Shown here in pieces: positions 24,950-36,593 of a stretch of 64,000 nucleotides of DNA; position 1 is the first letter of the stretch, and each line of letters opens with the position of its first letter. The notes under the pieces are model-generated. The model was not told the origin of the DNA. It saw nothing but the letters and a program-made list of their open reading frames with translations, and ran no database searches. The stretch covers positions 42,971,001 through 43,035,000 of the forward strand of contig OY987265.1 in the NCBI GenBank assembly GCA_963920665.1, in the 5' to 3' direction. The translations under genes and the position numbers were made by a program. This DNA comes from Straminergon stramineum (taxonomy: Eukaryota > Streptophyta > Bryopsida > Hypnales > Calliergonaceae).

Positions 24950-25041
24950 ATGAAATGCAACTTTTTTTTTGGGACACAAATGAAACAGAATTCCATTGCG
25001 AGAAAAAATACAAACCAGCCAGCCACATGAAATGCAACTTT
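24950..25041 (-). mobile_element. SINE-like retroposon S1, 62-bp insert with 15-bp target duplication
   Basis: ATGAAATGCAACTTT occurs at 24950-24964 and 25027-25041. The insert on the minus strand reads GTGGCTGGCTGGTTTGTATT, TTTTCTCGCAATGGAATTCTG, TTTCATTTGTGTCCC and an A-run. It starts within the GCCAC..GTGGC hairpin, so it is 5'-truncated. Confidence 0.9.
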
Positions 25042-25504
25042 CAATTGATCCATTTTGAACATTGATGGTACTGCTGGCTTCAAATGTGTAAGGGTCTGGT
25101 CTTTCTAAGATTTTTACAGATTTTTATTTTTTTGCCTTGAAATGATTTGATTTTCTTGATAGCAAATGGAACTCCATTGCAAGAGAGAGAGACCATCAAC
25201 AACCAAGTTAAGTTAAGTCAGATGGCTGGACAATGGAGAGAATAGAATAGAGCAAAGTGCAAGGCCAATGCCATGACAAAAAAATTAGTAAGGTAAAAGT
25301 GCCCATTTTTGTTCACCACTGACCTCTTTAATCATGACCAAAAGGATTTCTTTTGAAGTGTTCCAAATATGACCTCAAAACCATCCATATGGGATATCTC
25401 CAACTTTAGAAATGGTGCAACATGGTTGCAAAGTAATAGAGCCTTCAAAGAATGATTTTTTGAAGATGCTTTAATATGCTCCAATAGAACACTTTAATTT
25501 TAGA

Positions 25505-25726
25505 ATGTTGAGTTGGTCACTTTGGAAATCATCCATTTTGGTAGAGTGAGAATCCTTGTTTTAAGAAAAACAAAAGCATTTATTGGAGGTCCAAATATTA
25601 TGCAAGACTTCCCCTTTCTACACAAACTTCCAAACATGAACATCTTGCACTTTTGCCTCTTCATAGAAGGATTCTTTGTCATCCATCAGACACTTGGTGT
25701 CCGCAACGGCAATACAAGGTTAAGAT
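25505..25726. mobile_element. Degraded family B MITE
   Basis: Contains GTTGGTCACTTTGGAAATCATC, TTATTGGAGGTCCAAATATTA, TTCCAAACATGAACATCTTGC, TTGTCATCCATCAGACACTTG and a final AAGGTTAA-like end. The left TTAA is lost. Confidence 0.6.
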
Positions 25727-25868
25727 TTGACTTTGAAAATTCTAAGGAATATGAAAACTTTCCAAATTTATTTATCTTCTTGAAACTCTATGGTTTTCAT
25801 TTGCCTAAAAGTATTAATGATCCAAATTGGCATATCAAAATCAGAATCTAAATTGGCCCATTCACTCA

Positions 25869-26025
25869 TCCATTCCCATTCCTATTTTTGATCCTATGTA
25901 GTGATCCATCAACTTATTAGGATTGTCCATTCCCATTTTCGATCCCACATTGTGATCCATCAAGTGATTTGGATTGTCCATTCCCAATTCCGATCCCACA
26001 TTGTAATCCATCATGTAATAAATAA
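25869..26025. repeat. Tandem repeat, three units of about 50-57 bp
   Basis: Each unit starts TCCATTCCCA and contains GATCC.A..T.GT.ATCCATCA. A minus-strand open frame through it yields a repetitive peptide (MDHNVGSKMGMDNPN-like), an artefact of the repeat. Confidence 0.8.
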
Positions 26026-26069
26026 TGATCCAAATTGTGGTACTACCGATTAGGACAATCTGAATCACA

Positions 26070-26510
26070 ATGTAAGTGAAGGAGGTCCAACCTTAGATGT
26101 GTTTTTTGCAACATTTTTGGCTATTTTTTGACATTTCAAAGCCATCTTGCAAACACAATGAGTCAATTGAATGATATTTTTTCACAAATGTGTGTGTATG
26201 TTGGTTTTGAAGCACTTTCTAGTTTAAAGTTTTTGCATTTGAGTAGGTTAAGAAATCGAATTTCACCTCTAGATGTGTTTCTAGAAAAAATTCAGCATCC
26301 TTTTTCTACACAAAACATTCTAATCCCGCAATCTATGTAACCCAATCACTCAAAATTTGATTCATGTCGTCTACAACATGTACACTACAAGATTGTACAA
26401 TTAATATTTATATTCCTTTGTGACATTTAGACCTATATCACTTCAAAAGCAACAATGTTTTAAATCCAAAAAGGTCTTGGGCCTTTAGGGATCAAGGTTT
26501 GGGATAAGGA
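26070..26510. repeat. Repeat family G, 3' part, copy 1
   Basis: Matches 30,140-30,415 and 37,385-37,855: TTTTGCAACATTTTTGGCTA, CATTTCAAAGCCATCTTGCA, AATGATATTTTTTCA, AACATGTACACTACAAGATTG. Ends GGGCCTTTAGGGATCAA, a TTAA-type terminus with one changed base. Confidence 0.65.
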
Positions 26511-29500
26511 TTGGTTGGGCTAATAGTTAGCTAACTTGATGAACAACGATTAGAGGTTCAAAGCTCCACCATGTAGCAAGCTAATTAATTAAAAAAAACC
26601 ACTAAAAATGTAATGGGAAGGTCAATATAGTGCTCTCTCCAAGATTTTTTTCATAATGATCTAACCTTGTGAAGTGCAACTGCCCGGGTTTTTGCAAGGC
26701 CAAAAAATGGCGTTTTGTCAATTTAAATGCTAACATCTTGCAATCTACATGGTGGAAATTTCTAAAAAAATTTCCACATCTTCTCAAATCAGCATACTAC
26801 AAGATCTTACGGTCACATGTGTCCAAAAATGTATTTTTTCTAAAATTTGGTACTTGTACTAGAAATGACAGTTTGGGAGCTTTTTGGTGAAAACATAGTC
26901 AAATACATTTAAGGGTTAACACAATTTGGCCAAATTGACCAAAAACAATAAATGGAACAAGAAGCAAGGTACAACTTTAAAAAAAGGGTGTGTTTGGGGG
27001 AGAGAAGAAGAGGGCTTTTATACTTTGCCTCAAGACCTTCCCTTGGTTTCACCCCAAGAGTTTTTAGAATTTAATTGCTAATTACTACAAAAAGCCAATT
27101 TCAGTGTTGGACTAACTCTAAATTTTGAAAACAAACTCTAAATGCCAAAAGATTGTACCATTGACTTTAGAGGGCCCAAATTAGCTTATATCTCAAGGTC
27201 ATTTAAACTCATAAAAGTCAACATATTGTCAAAGTAAAGAACCATCAAATTCAAGATGAAGGAATCTATACTTTTTGAGGATTTTGATTTTCTTAGAGTG
27301 TTCAATGGGGGTATTCGAGTAAACAAAGACTCTTTTGGGGCTTCATTCAAATGTTATATGTTCTTGTGGCCCTAATCAACACCACAAATTTGTTTAAAAT
27401 TCACTAGGAATTGTTGGGATTGTCCATATAGGTATTCGTTAGTATTGGAATACCTTTAAATTCTTTGGAAAGCATTGTCATAACTAAACACTCTACCCCA
27501 TTTTTTAGGGTAACTTTGTCACAACTAGGATAATTTCTAAGAATATACCAATGTTGATTAAAGAGATTGATCTTCTAAAAAATCAACTTCTACAATTCTG
27601 GAAAATCTATAATTTAAAGAGTGACCTCTAGAGGGTTTTATGCACCCTATATAGGCTCATACTTTTACACCGCACTTTTCATGGGAAGGTTTATTTGTGG
27701 TTTATTTACCTTCTATCATATTTGGTGGATCGGAAATCTTTCATCTAGAGCGGAATCTTCACAAATCACTTGCATTGTTGATCTTGTGGCATTTTAAATT
27801 CTAGAAACACCTCTTTTGGTCTTTGTTTTCATCTTTCTTCATTCTTAAGTTTTGGTCCACCAAGCTAATTTCTACCTTATTTTCTACCTTTTTCTTGGAA
27901 TGACTAGCAACTTTGATTTTGTCTATCAAGAGCGGTTTTTATCCCAAAGGCAATTGACACACATAGAATATTAACTCCAATTTTAGCTAGACTTTAACAC
28001 ATGCATTGTAGGTTTGGACTTGTAGTCTAGGAAAGATATTTTATGATTGATCCTACAAACTAAACCTATGCTTCCTTTTGAACACCTAATTCACTTAAAA
28101 GTGAGAGATTGGAGTGTTTTAGGCATTTTTAGCTCTTGAAGGCAAAAGGCTACATTGATAAATAATATACCAATTTTAGTCTAACATTCTTATGATGGGA
28201 TTTTGTCTATAAAACCTAAATTGGTTCATAATTAGAACTTGTCTATAGAACTAGTTTATTAGATTTTATATGAAAAAAAAGGTTTGTAATAGAACTTGAA
28301 ACCGCTATCATTGGAAGTATGTCCTACCGATTTTGAACAGGCACAAAAAAATAAAATTTAGACATTGGACAGTAAAAATAAATTGCTTTAGAAGCTATCT
28401 AAAAGACAAAAAAATATAGATTTTTGAGCAAATCAAGGTTACCAATGTGCATTGCACTCTAAAGTCCACCAATTTCAAATGATCAATGACCTTGTTAGAG
28501 CATTTCTATTGTTGCTCTTCAAAAGAGACATGCCAAGAAGAACTTAAAGGGTTTTTTTTAGGGTGTGGGGTGGTAAGATGAAGGCTCACCAAAGTCTTAA
28601 AATGACATCATATCAAGGTTTCGGTTGCTATGGTCTATTGTGGCAAAAACTTAATTAGGTAGGCAAGTTCCTATGTACTAGAAGAAGATCTAATACAAAA
28701 GAAATTGTGGATCTAAGGCACATTGGAAAGATGTTGGTTTATTATAAATTAGCTTGTTGAGGGTAGTGTTTGATACAACTAGGAAGCATTTGGATGTTTG
28801 GCCCACCTTTGGTATGGCAATGTGAGGAGTTTGGGCGAGCTTGTGCCCTCTAGGGGTTACGACAAAGATTATTAGCGGAGATGCTCTTATAACAAGACAC
28901 CAATTGTTTAGCGAGACTTGTCAATGATTTTTTATTTATTCGGCAAGTCACACACTTACTACACAAGACTTAGATTTGTCCTATTATTGAAGGTACAAAA
29001 TTCTTTTCAACAACAAAAGTGAACTAGTGCTAAAAGGACAATCAATAGAAAAGAATTTTGGGAGCACCAAGCTAGAGTAGAAGAGCTTGATTGCACAAGC
29101 CCAAATGGATCTTGGGAAACAAACTCTCTTCCTCTAGTTTGGTGCAAAAAAACCAAACTTTTCTACAAGTCAATAGATCATCTCATAATTTAAACTAAAA
29201 ATTGTATTTAGTGTCATGATATAATACATATCATTTTTGTGTAGATAAATTTGTGAGTGACTACATTTGTAAATATCTATACAAAATATTGTCTTCCAAA
29301 TTCACTTCTTTGTTATTAACAATATTTGCATTGGTGATAAAAAAATTATTAACCTATTTTTGTTATAATGCAAGACAAATATTGAGTGATATATGTGGAT
29401 TATATTTGACATGTAGTGTAGCTATTTGTTTATGTAGAAATGGATTCAATACAATAATATTTTGAAATACTCTACTTTAATTATTTTACAAATAGTGTGA

Positions 29501-29580
29501 CTTTGGTAAATCAATGTAATCAACATTCATTTATGCCTCAATGGGCCCTTCACTCCATCTTTTTCTTTGCGTTTTATGAA
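26511..29580. other. Long AT-rich non-coding stretch
   Basis: 26,690-26,900 is weakly similar to repeats F and D (ATCTTGCAATCTACATGGTGG, ACTACAAGATCTTACGG) and ends near TTTAAGGGTTAA at 26,908-26,919. From 27,000 to 29,500 no repeat partner or gene could be supported. Confidence 0.45.
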
Positions 29581-29593
29581 AAATAAATAAATA

Positions 29594-29631
<38 letters not shown>

Positions 29632-29632
29632 C
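29581..29632. repeat. Microsatellite: AAAT units then (TA)n
   Basis: About four AAATA-like units followed by roughly 16 TA pairs. Borders the left end of repeat G copy 2. Confidence 0.95.
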
Positions 29633-30420
29633 CCTAATTGCACGAAGGGACGAAGGGTGTCCTCAAGTCCAATTCAAAGTGATGTAACTTTTGCATTTGA
29701 AGTTCAAATTCAATAAAAACTTGTTGGAAAATTTGTGCTCTCCCTTCTAGTTTATGTGGTAAAATTTTTAGATCAATCCAAGAAGTACTGAGTTTTTAGA
29801 AACCAATCGAAGTTCACAAGTTCAATTTGAGTTCACCAAATTGCATTTATTGGTTGCAACTTTGGGGGCTTGTATATCCTTCATCCAATGTTCTTTTTCA
29901 ATAAATTTTGTTGGGCTATGTTCCCCTTGAAGTCTAGTTATTGTGGTAGAAATTTCATGTCGATCCAAGTTGTTTTGAATGTTTGGGAGCAATTCAAAAT
30001 TCAAAATCTAGACATTTTTGGATTACAATAAACTTTGGCGGCTTGTTTCTTCTTCATGCAATGTTCATTTTCAATATTAAAAAAATAAAGAGTGGAAAAG
30101 TTGCACACACTAGTCTAGTTTGTGTGCCTAAAATTTCATATCAATCCAAGAAGTTAAGAGAGACTGAGAAGCATTTTAGTAGAAGGAGGTTCAATTTTTG
30201 ATGTGTTTTTTGCTACTTTTCTTGCTATTTTTTTACATTTCAAAGTCATTTTGCAGACACATTGAGTCAATTGAATGATATTTTTTTCATCAATGTGTTT
30301 TTTTGTATGCTGATTTCGTAACACTTTACAGTGTAAATTTTCTTCATTTGTGTAGATTTAGAAACCGAATTTCGCCTCCAAATGTGTCTGTAGGATAATT
30401 TCAGCAATTCTGGGAAATTG
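29632..30420. repeat. Repeat family G, copy 2
   Basis: Starts ACCCTAATTGCACGAAGGGACG, resembling the TTAA-CCCCTCACCGCCCAAGGGGACG terminus of the element at 53,421. The body aligns with 36,540-37,665 (ATCAATCCAAGA.GTA.TGA, GAATGTTTGGGAGC.ATTCAAA, ACTAGTCTAGTTTGTGTG). No clean right TTAA. Confidence 0.65.
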
Positions 30421-30557
30421 TCTTGTAGTGGTTTAGGCATGGTCTGATTAGAGTAGTTGAATGCAGTCAAGGGCTACTGTTTGAATAATAATTCTAGTTG
30501 GAGGGGGGACGGAGAGATGCCGGGATTTAATTAATTAACATGTTGGCACTGGGGTGG

Positions 30558-30868
30558 GGTACTCGGGTCAGTGGGGTAACTGGGGTTCCTTGGGTAGGGA
30601 TCTGGGTTTGAAGGCTCTTCAATTGGGCTTGAATGCTGGATCCGGGGTTAAGTTAAGGTAAGTTAGTGGACCAAGACTACCTGCAAGACTCCCGGCAAGA
30701 CTCCCAAGACTCCCACGACCAAGACCAAGACCAGGGACTGGGACTGGGACTGGGACAATGTCGGCCACTCCATGGGCATTAACTGAACTGAAGTTAAACT
30801 TCCACCGAGCAGAGCAGAACTGACCTGACCTGCCCTGGTCACCTGGCCTGGTTGGGGGACTTGGATCC
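30558..30868 (-). repeat. Repeat X, copy 1, inverted partner of 39850-40090
   Basis: The minus strand from 30868 reads GGATCCAAGTCCCCCAACCAGG and stays near-identical to 39850-40090 through GGAAGTTTAACTTCA, GCCCATGGAGTGGCCGACAT, GGTCTTGGTCTTGG and ATCCAGCATTCAAGCCCAAT. Small arrays inside (CAGTCC, GGGAGTCTT) differ in copy number. GC-richer than its surroundings. Confidence 0.85.
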
Positions 30869-30951
30869 AGTATTGTAGGGAGACTCTTGACGTTGTCTCT
30901 GTGCCTACTCCCCTGAAACCATGGATTTCACTCAATTTTCATCCAAAGGTT

Positions 30952-31396
30952 TAAGGTAGACAAGCCTATCACCACCCTGATTTGGAATCTGAAGATCTTG
31001 GGGTCAATTCCAAAAGGGGAACATATTTTCAAGAGGTGGGCACTAGTTACACGAATCAAACGCAAGTGGAATTATAGTTTTCCGATTAAAATTGCAATTT
31101 ATGTGAATTTCTGAAGTGGTTTGCCCTAAAATTACAAAACTGCCCATGGAGTGGAATCATAAACTTCCCCTAAACAACTTGTAACCGCCTTTCCATGTAT
31201 CTAATGGCACTGAAATACTCACATATAAAGGATCGGTATGTTACCCCATTTGGTATTATTATATTGATTTTGATAAAAGAAAATGAATGGATTTGAATAT
31301 TTTTCTAGGCAAATTTGGATGTTTTCCTAGACAAAATTGGGGCCAAAAGTAGGGGATGGAATTGGACAATGAATGGAATTGGATTGGTCTACCTTA
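30952..31396. mobile_element. TA-flanked element H, copy 1
   Basis: TA-AGGTAGACAAGCC...GGTCTACCT-TA, about 445 bp. Aligns along its whole length with 38495-38919 in direct orientation (CAATTCCAAAAGGGGAACAT, TCTAATGGCACT.AAAT, AGTAGGGGATGGA). Inverted ends are about 11 bp. Confidence 0.85.
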
Positions 31397-31894
31397 TCAT
31401 TGTTTACCAATGAGGCAAGGGTCTTTATTGCATCTTTGGAAAGGAAACCCTTGCAATGAACAAAATTGTTTTTATTGATGTCTCTTTAGCCAAATTCAAC
31501 TCCTTGAAGTAACTAACAAGTTCCTCCCAAGCATCTAGCAAAATTTCACTCATTCTCTTGTCCTAGAACAAAATAGATTTGGGATGGGCTTCTATAGTCT
31601 CAATTTTCATCATGATGTTTTGGAATTTTTTTGAAAGATAGGAAAATAGATTAACTTTTAGAATTATCGTTTTTATTTCAATCGATGACCAAAAGCAAAA
31701 AGTTATGCCACCCTAAATCCAAAACAAAAATGGTCAAAAAACACATAAATATCACAAAAAGTCAAAGTAAAATTTTCAAAATTTTGATTCTGATAGAAAG
31801 TATTTTTTTTCCTATAAAGAAAGATTTTATTCATTTTATTTGGAATAGTGATGAGAAAGTTAATGACAATCTTGTTTGGGGGTCATTCTAAGCA
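31397..31894. other. Non-coding stretch, T-like fragments
   Basis: Part of 31,680-31,870 resembles repeat T in reverse (ACTTTCTCATC complement, GAATAGTGATGAGAAAGTTA). No gene supported. Confidence 0.4.
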
Positions 31895-32420
31895 TCTTTC
31901 AAAAAATAACTCATAGGATTCATTTTTACATGCACCTTTTTCAATTTTTCAAAAAGAATTGTTGGACAAGGTCAAGTTTACTTGCTAGAACAATCTCAAC
32001 GTTGGGTCATTGTTTTTCAATTCCATTTAAGAGCTATTAATAATTTATTTTTTCCATTCAATCTCAAATGTACTTCTATTGAATAAAATTTTCAATAATG
32101 AAAATCAAGTGTATTTTCTTTGAATTTTTTTAACTAAATTTTCAACTCAATTCTTCAATATAAAATATTTAAAATTCAGCATGTGTAGTATATAAAAATT
32201 TAACTGAAAAGATTAAAAGTATTAAAATCTAGTCAACCAAGGTGCCAAAAAATTCATTTCCTTTGCTTCAAATGCAAATATCTTGCAAGCCTCGCAATCT
32301 TGTGCAAGACCCAACAATTAGATATGCCAAAAAAATTTATAAAAAAAATTCACTTTGATATAGAAATGGCAATTTGAGTGGAATTTGAAGGAAAAAAAGT
32401 CTTGTGACTTTAGAGGGTAA
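31895..32420. repeat. Dispersed repeat F, copy 2
   Basis: Diverged direct copy of 1-640, with many small insertions and deletions, so it is old. No terminal repeats or duplicated target could be fixed. Its right end resembles internal parts of repeat families D and G. Confidence 0.6.
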
Positions 32421-33404
32421 TACCTTCCTAGCATAGGGAGGACCATTTCTTGGTTATAAAATGCTATAAACTTGCAATCTTAACTATAGCAATGGAGCTC
32501 TTTTCAAACAAATTTAGAATGAAAAATCACTTATTTATCCAACATTACGTACATTCACTCATTTGTGTCCTTATGTCTTACTTTGAAGTTGTGTAGGGCT
32601 AATCCTAGTTGTTTCAATTGGAGAATATATTTTTAAATATTTATATTTATGATAGTATCAAACCATTACTTTGCAAAAATACGGTTCTAAATATAATCCC
32701 TATCAATCAACAATAGGGTCTCTGCTTGGCTATCACAAGGGATGATGAATCACCAATGGTTTATCCACTTGAAGACACAAGGGACAAAAATTGTCACTTG
32801 GATGGTTAAACAATCATTTTCATATTAAAGAACAATTGACATTCATCTAATTCTTCGTGTACAACTTTACTCAACTATATCTACATTATTGAATTGATTT
32901 CAAGTTATTAAAGGTGGATTATTAAAGAAATGGTATATCTATATAGTATATTTTAGTACTTCAACTTTACTTCCTCTTAAAACTTGATATTGACATTTGA
33001 AATGATTTCATTTGGTTTTGAGCAAAATCGAGCTAACAAAATGGACCTTCTAAAGTGTTGTTTCTAACCCAACTAGATTTTTTGATTATTTTGAAAAAGT
33101 ATTTTATTAAAGTTTGAAATTGAGAATCTATGACCTCTTTTGAAGTATATAGTGATGCAAAAAATGTCTATTTACAATAATGTTCTATACTATAACATCC
33201 TTTCATTTTGGAATTTTTAAACAAGTGTTGTATTTGATATGAATTTTTTTCTTTTTCTATTAAAAAATTCATGGTATGTGAAATCATGACAAAAAAATTG
33301 ATTGGGGGGGAGTATATATTTGACATTGATTATATCACTAAAACATTAAACCTAAAAAGATGAAATCCTAAATAGAAGCAAAATTAGATGCATGGATTGC
33401 CTCC
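32421..33404. other. Non-coding stretch, nothing recognised
   Basis: AT-rich sequence with no open frame of 60 codons or more and no repeat partner seen. Confidence 0.4.
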
Positions 33405-33715
33405 CAAACAAGGCTTTCTATAACTTTCTCATCACTAGTCCAAATAGAATGAATCAAATCCTTCCATGTAGACAAAGTTATTTTCTATGAGAAAAATAAA
33501 TAACTAAAGACATTATTTGAGTTTTGTGATTTTTTTGGGACTACCCAACTATTATATTTTGAGCTTTGGGTGGCACAACTTTGGCTGTGAGTGCCAATTG
33601 AAAGAAATTTACATTTCCCCCAAACTAATGTGTTTTTCTATCTTCAAAAAAAGTTTTTAAAAATTGGTATAAAAATTTGAGATCATTGAAACTCCTTGCC
33701 CAAACCTTCAAGTAT
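33405..33715. repeat. Repeat T, copy 1
   Basis: Shares with 33825-34160 and 44125-44485 the order ACTTTCTCATCA, CCAAATAGAATGA.TCAAA, TATCTTCAAAAAA.GTTT and AAAATTTGAGATCA. Confidence 0.7.
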
Positions 33716-33824
33716 CCTCAAGGGGGCACTTGGTTTTTCAACGGTGAAGTCTCTTGTTGCATGCTTCTTCATCTCTCTATTTCAAAATGATGTACTACTT
33801 TAGAAAAAGATGCTTAGATTGCTC

Positions 33825-34160
33825 AAATAACAAGATTGTCCATAGCTTTCTCATCATTGTTCCAAATAGAATGATTCAAAACTTCTGATGTAAGCAAAAA
33901 TGTAATCTTTGAGAAAAAAATTTAAAAGATCATTTTTTAATATATTTTTTGGGTTTGCATGTCAAGTTGCTTTTGGGACTTGGGGTGTCATAACTTTTGT
34001 TCACACACATTGGTTGGTGTAAAAATGATATTCTTAAAGTACACCGTTCATTCCAAAAATAAAAAAATATATATTCCCACAAAGCTAATCTAATTTTCCA
34101 TCTTCAAAAAAGAGTTTCAAAAAGTCATGTCAAAAATTGAGATCACACAAGACTACCTGA
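33825..34160. repeat. Repeat T, copy 2
   Basis: Lies about 110 bp after copy 1 in the same orientation: GCTTTCTCATCATTGTTCC, AAATAGAATGATTC, CATCTTCAAAAAAGAGTTTC, AAAATTGAGATCACA. A local duplication or two adjacent insertions. Confidence 0.7.
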
Positions 34161-34730
34161 AATCTGAAGAGTCTCACACATGAACTTTCGGGGAAAGGTA
34201 AACTCACCTATTATTAGGCAACTCCTTTGAATATTGTGATTATGTATCAATGAGGTCGAAATAATTAGATAAATTGCAACTATAGGAACTATCTGAACTT
34301 CAACTAAAGAACATTGTATCCAAAAAATATTAATTCAAATTGGAAAATCAAATTCAACATATACTAAATATAAAATTGTTCTTTCAAATTTATATTTTCT
34401 CTATAAAAATTTCAAATAATAAAAATTCACCCTGAAATTCCAACTTTAAAAACAATGATTTTTGCCAACCCCCTAATAGTTAAGTAAGCTAGCTATAGTA
34501 TATAACCTTTAGATAAAACATTCGAAAGGTATAAGTTCCAAGTTCGAATTTCAAAATCCACGTTTTTAATTTCAATGTACTTGTATTAAACATTGTATAG
34601 TGAGTGAATTGCATGTGTTAAAAAACAAAAAACAAAAACATTAACATTGTGCAATGAGCATCTATTTATCACGTAAATTTATGAGTGCACACATTTCAAG
34701 CAAAACACTCTCAGTAATGAGTACTCCTTC
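34161..34730. other. Non-coding stretch, nothing recognised
   Basis: Very AT-rich. No open frames or paired repeats seen. Confidence 0.4.
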
Positions 34731-34736
34731 ACTCCC

Positions 34737-35005
34737 ATTTACTATCAAATGAATGTTGATGGCTTGATGCTATATTGCTATTACACCAAAGCATTGAAAT
34801 CAACTGAATTCCCATTGAATGTAACTTACTATCAAATGAATGTTGATGCTACAACACTGAGCATTGAAATCAACTGAATTCCATTCTGTTTCATTTGTTT
34901 CAAAGTAAATTTTTTTTTTTAAATTACTGAATTCCCATTGAATGTAACTTACTATCAAATGAATGTTGATGCTAATACCTTACACCAAGCATTGAAACCC
35001 ATTAA
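34737..35005. repeat. Tandem repeat, about three units near 90 bp
   Basis: Units contain ACTATCAAATGAATGTTGATG, TTACACCAA or similar, GCATTGAAATCAACTGAATTC and CATTGAATGTAACTTACT. The second unit is interrupted by a S1 insert at 34886-34925. Confidence 0.8.
34873..34939 (+). mobile_element. Micro-retroposon (S1 tail), about 40-bp insert in a tandem repeat
   Basis: ACTGAATTCCATT (34873-34885) and ACTGAATTCCCATT (34926-34939) flank CTGTTTCATTTGTTTCAAAG and TAAATTTT. The flanks belong to a local tandem array, so the duplication alone is weaker evidence here. The insert sequence itself is S1. Confidence 0.65.
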
Positions 35006-35579
35006 ATACTGTAGTTTATATCCCCTATTTCCTTTGAAAATGATCATTTTCCACTCCGTAACCAATAATTCCTAGGGTTGGTATTTATGTCAATAAAACT
35101 CCATGAATTGATTTTGAGGGAATGGTATTCAATTGGGTAAAGTTATACGTATGTGAATTGATATGTAGGGGGGGTATTGATGTGAGAAATAATAATCAGT
35201 TTGAGACTTGATCTGAAAGGGGGGGTGTTTAATAAGTTAATATGTGAAAAGAATTTGGCAGTACTGTTGTACTGGACAAGAAGATCTGGAGGGAGAGAGA
35301 AAGGCTAAGGAGCAAGAGACTGGCAAACTAATTAAATGGGGCAGTCAGAGACCCAAGGTTGGTATTTAAGTTTGGGTTTATGATCAGGCATTGTAAATTA
35401 CAAATTCGAATCTGGAAGGACCAACTCTCTTGATCACAAATCCTTTTATCAAGGACAAACGGTTTATGGAGAAGTGATAGCCACAGTTATAATATATTAC
35501 CGTAGCTATCAAATTCAAGTTTCCACTGTGACAATCACTTTGGCCCTTTAATCTTTGTATTATAACTTAAGTTAACTTA

Positions 35580-35653
35580 GAGGACACAGGTTTTTTGTTT
35601 TTGTTTTTCTTGACACAAATGAAACGGAATTTCATTGCGAGGACACAGGTTTT
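35580..35653 (-). mobile_element. Micro-retroposon (S1 tail), 44-bp insert with perfect 15-bp target duplication
   Basis: GAGGACACAGGTTTT occurs at 35580-35594 and 35639-35653. The minus strand of the insert reads GCAATGAAATTCCGTTTCAT, TTGTGTCAAG and an A-rich tail with C interruptions. The cleanest example that the hairpin plus tail alone can be inserted. Confidence 0.92.
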
Positions 35654-35814
35654 CAAAATTCCGTCACTGGAAGAAGCGGTTCATGTCCCTTTAATGTGTA
35701 CCATTCTTTCCCAAAAAAGGAAAAAGAAAAAAGAAAAAAGAAAAGAAGCAGTTCAGTTGAAACTAACTTGTACTTTCACTTGTTTAAAAAATAAAAAATA
35801 AACTAAGTAACTTA

Positions 35815-35938
35815 CGATATGAGATCTTTCCTTTCTGATCAAAATTCCAAGGATGAACATATGCACTTTTGTCTTACATAGAAGGATTCTTTGTCATCGA
35901 TTGGACCACTACAATTTGCAATGTCCTTGTAGGGTTAA
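35815..35938. mobile_element. Family B MITE, 3' half only
   Basis: GAGATCTTTCCTTTCTGATC, AATTCCAAGGATGAACATATGC, TTCTTTGTCATCGATTGGACC and final GTAGGG-TTAA (35935-35938). The left half is missing. The same TTAA starts the next element. Confidence 0.65.
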
Positions 35939-36593
35939 TCCCTAAATGCCCTGAGTGACCAAAAGTATGCCCACGTGGTTTGGAAGTCCAAATCCAAGTG
36001 TTGTAACTTTTGCATCCATTGTTTGAATTTAATCCCCAGAGGACAATTGTCCATTGAATAAACAATTGAAAATCTATTTAGGTTCCTATGAAGTCAATTT
36101 TGGTTGGATGTTCTTCAAATCTTGACATAAGATGTGAACATGTCCCCCCTAAATGGAAATAAATTTTTTGTTCCAATCAAGTGCCTGGATCAAAAGTTAT
36201 GATGCCTTGAACTTTTCGAGAAGCTTAGGTAGCATGTGCAAATCACCTCAATCTTCTACTTTTGAAATTTGGCAAGTAGGTAACCTATATGATACAAAAT
36301 GCAAATTTCAAATAAAATAACCATGTGTAGTGTAAAAATCTAAATCTAGGAGGATTGAAGGCTACTAACCTTGTCAAAAAAGGTGGAAAAAAAACATTTT
36401 CTTCTAGCTCAAAATGTTATAATCTTTTAATCTATGCTATCAAATTTTCTAAAACAATTCTCCATAGATTCCCATAGTAGTCTAGTACTAATTTGGATGG
36501 TTGAATTTTGAAAAAATAAATCTTCGGTACCCTTAAAAGTGGTAGTTTTTAACAACTTCTACTTGAAATGTGTCTCTGGGCTTCAAAGGTTGA
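35935..36593. mobile_element. Old TTAA-type element, D-like, reverse of 40091-40668
   Basis: Left end TTAA-TCCCTAAATGCCCTGAG. From about 36,100 it aligns with the reverse complement of 40091-40668 (GTTGGATGTTC, CCTGGATCAAAAGTTATG, AGCATGTGCAAA, ACAAAATGCAAAT, AGTCTAGTAC, GGTTGAATTTTGAAAAAA). The right end is degraded to AAAGGTTGATAA. Confidence 0.6.

Noticed and set aside
25862..26068. 68-codon minus-strand frame with a repetitive peptide
   Set aside because: The peptide repeat is a direct consequence of the DNA tandem repeat, with units of unequal length.
34873..34939. Target duplication at the S1 insert taken as decisive
   Set aside because: The flanking ACTGAATTCC belongs to a tandem array, so the repeat could predate the insert. 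Only the S1 sequence itself was used.
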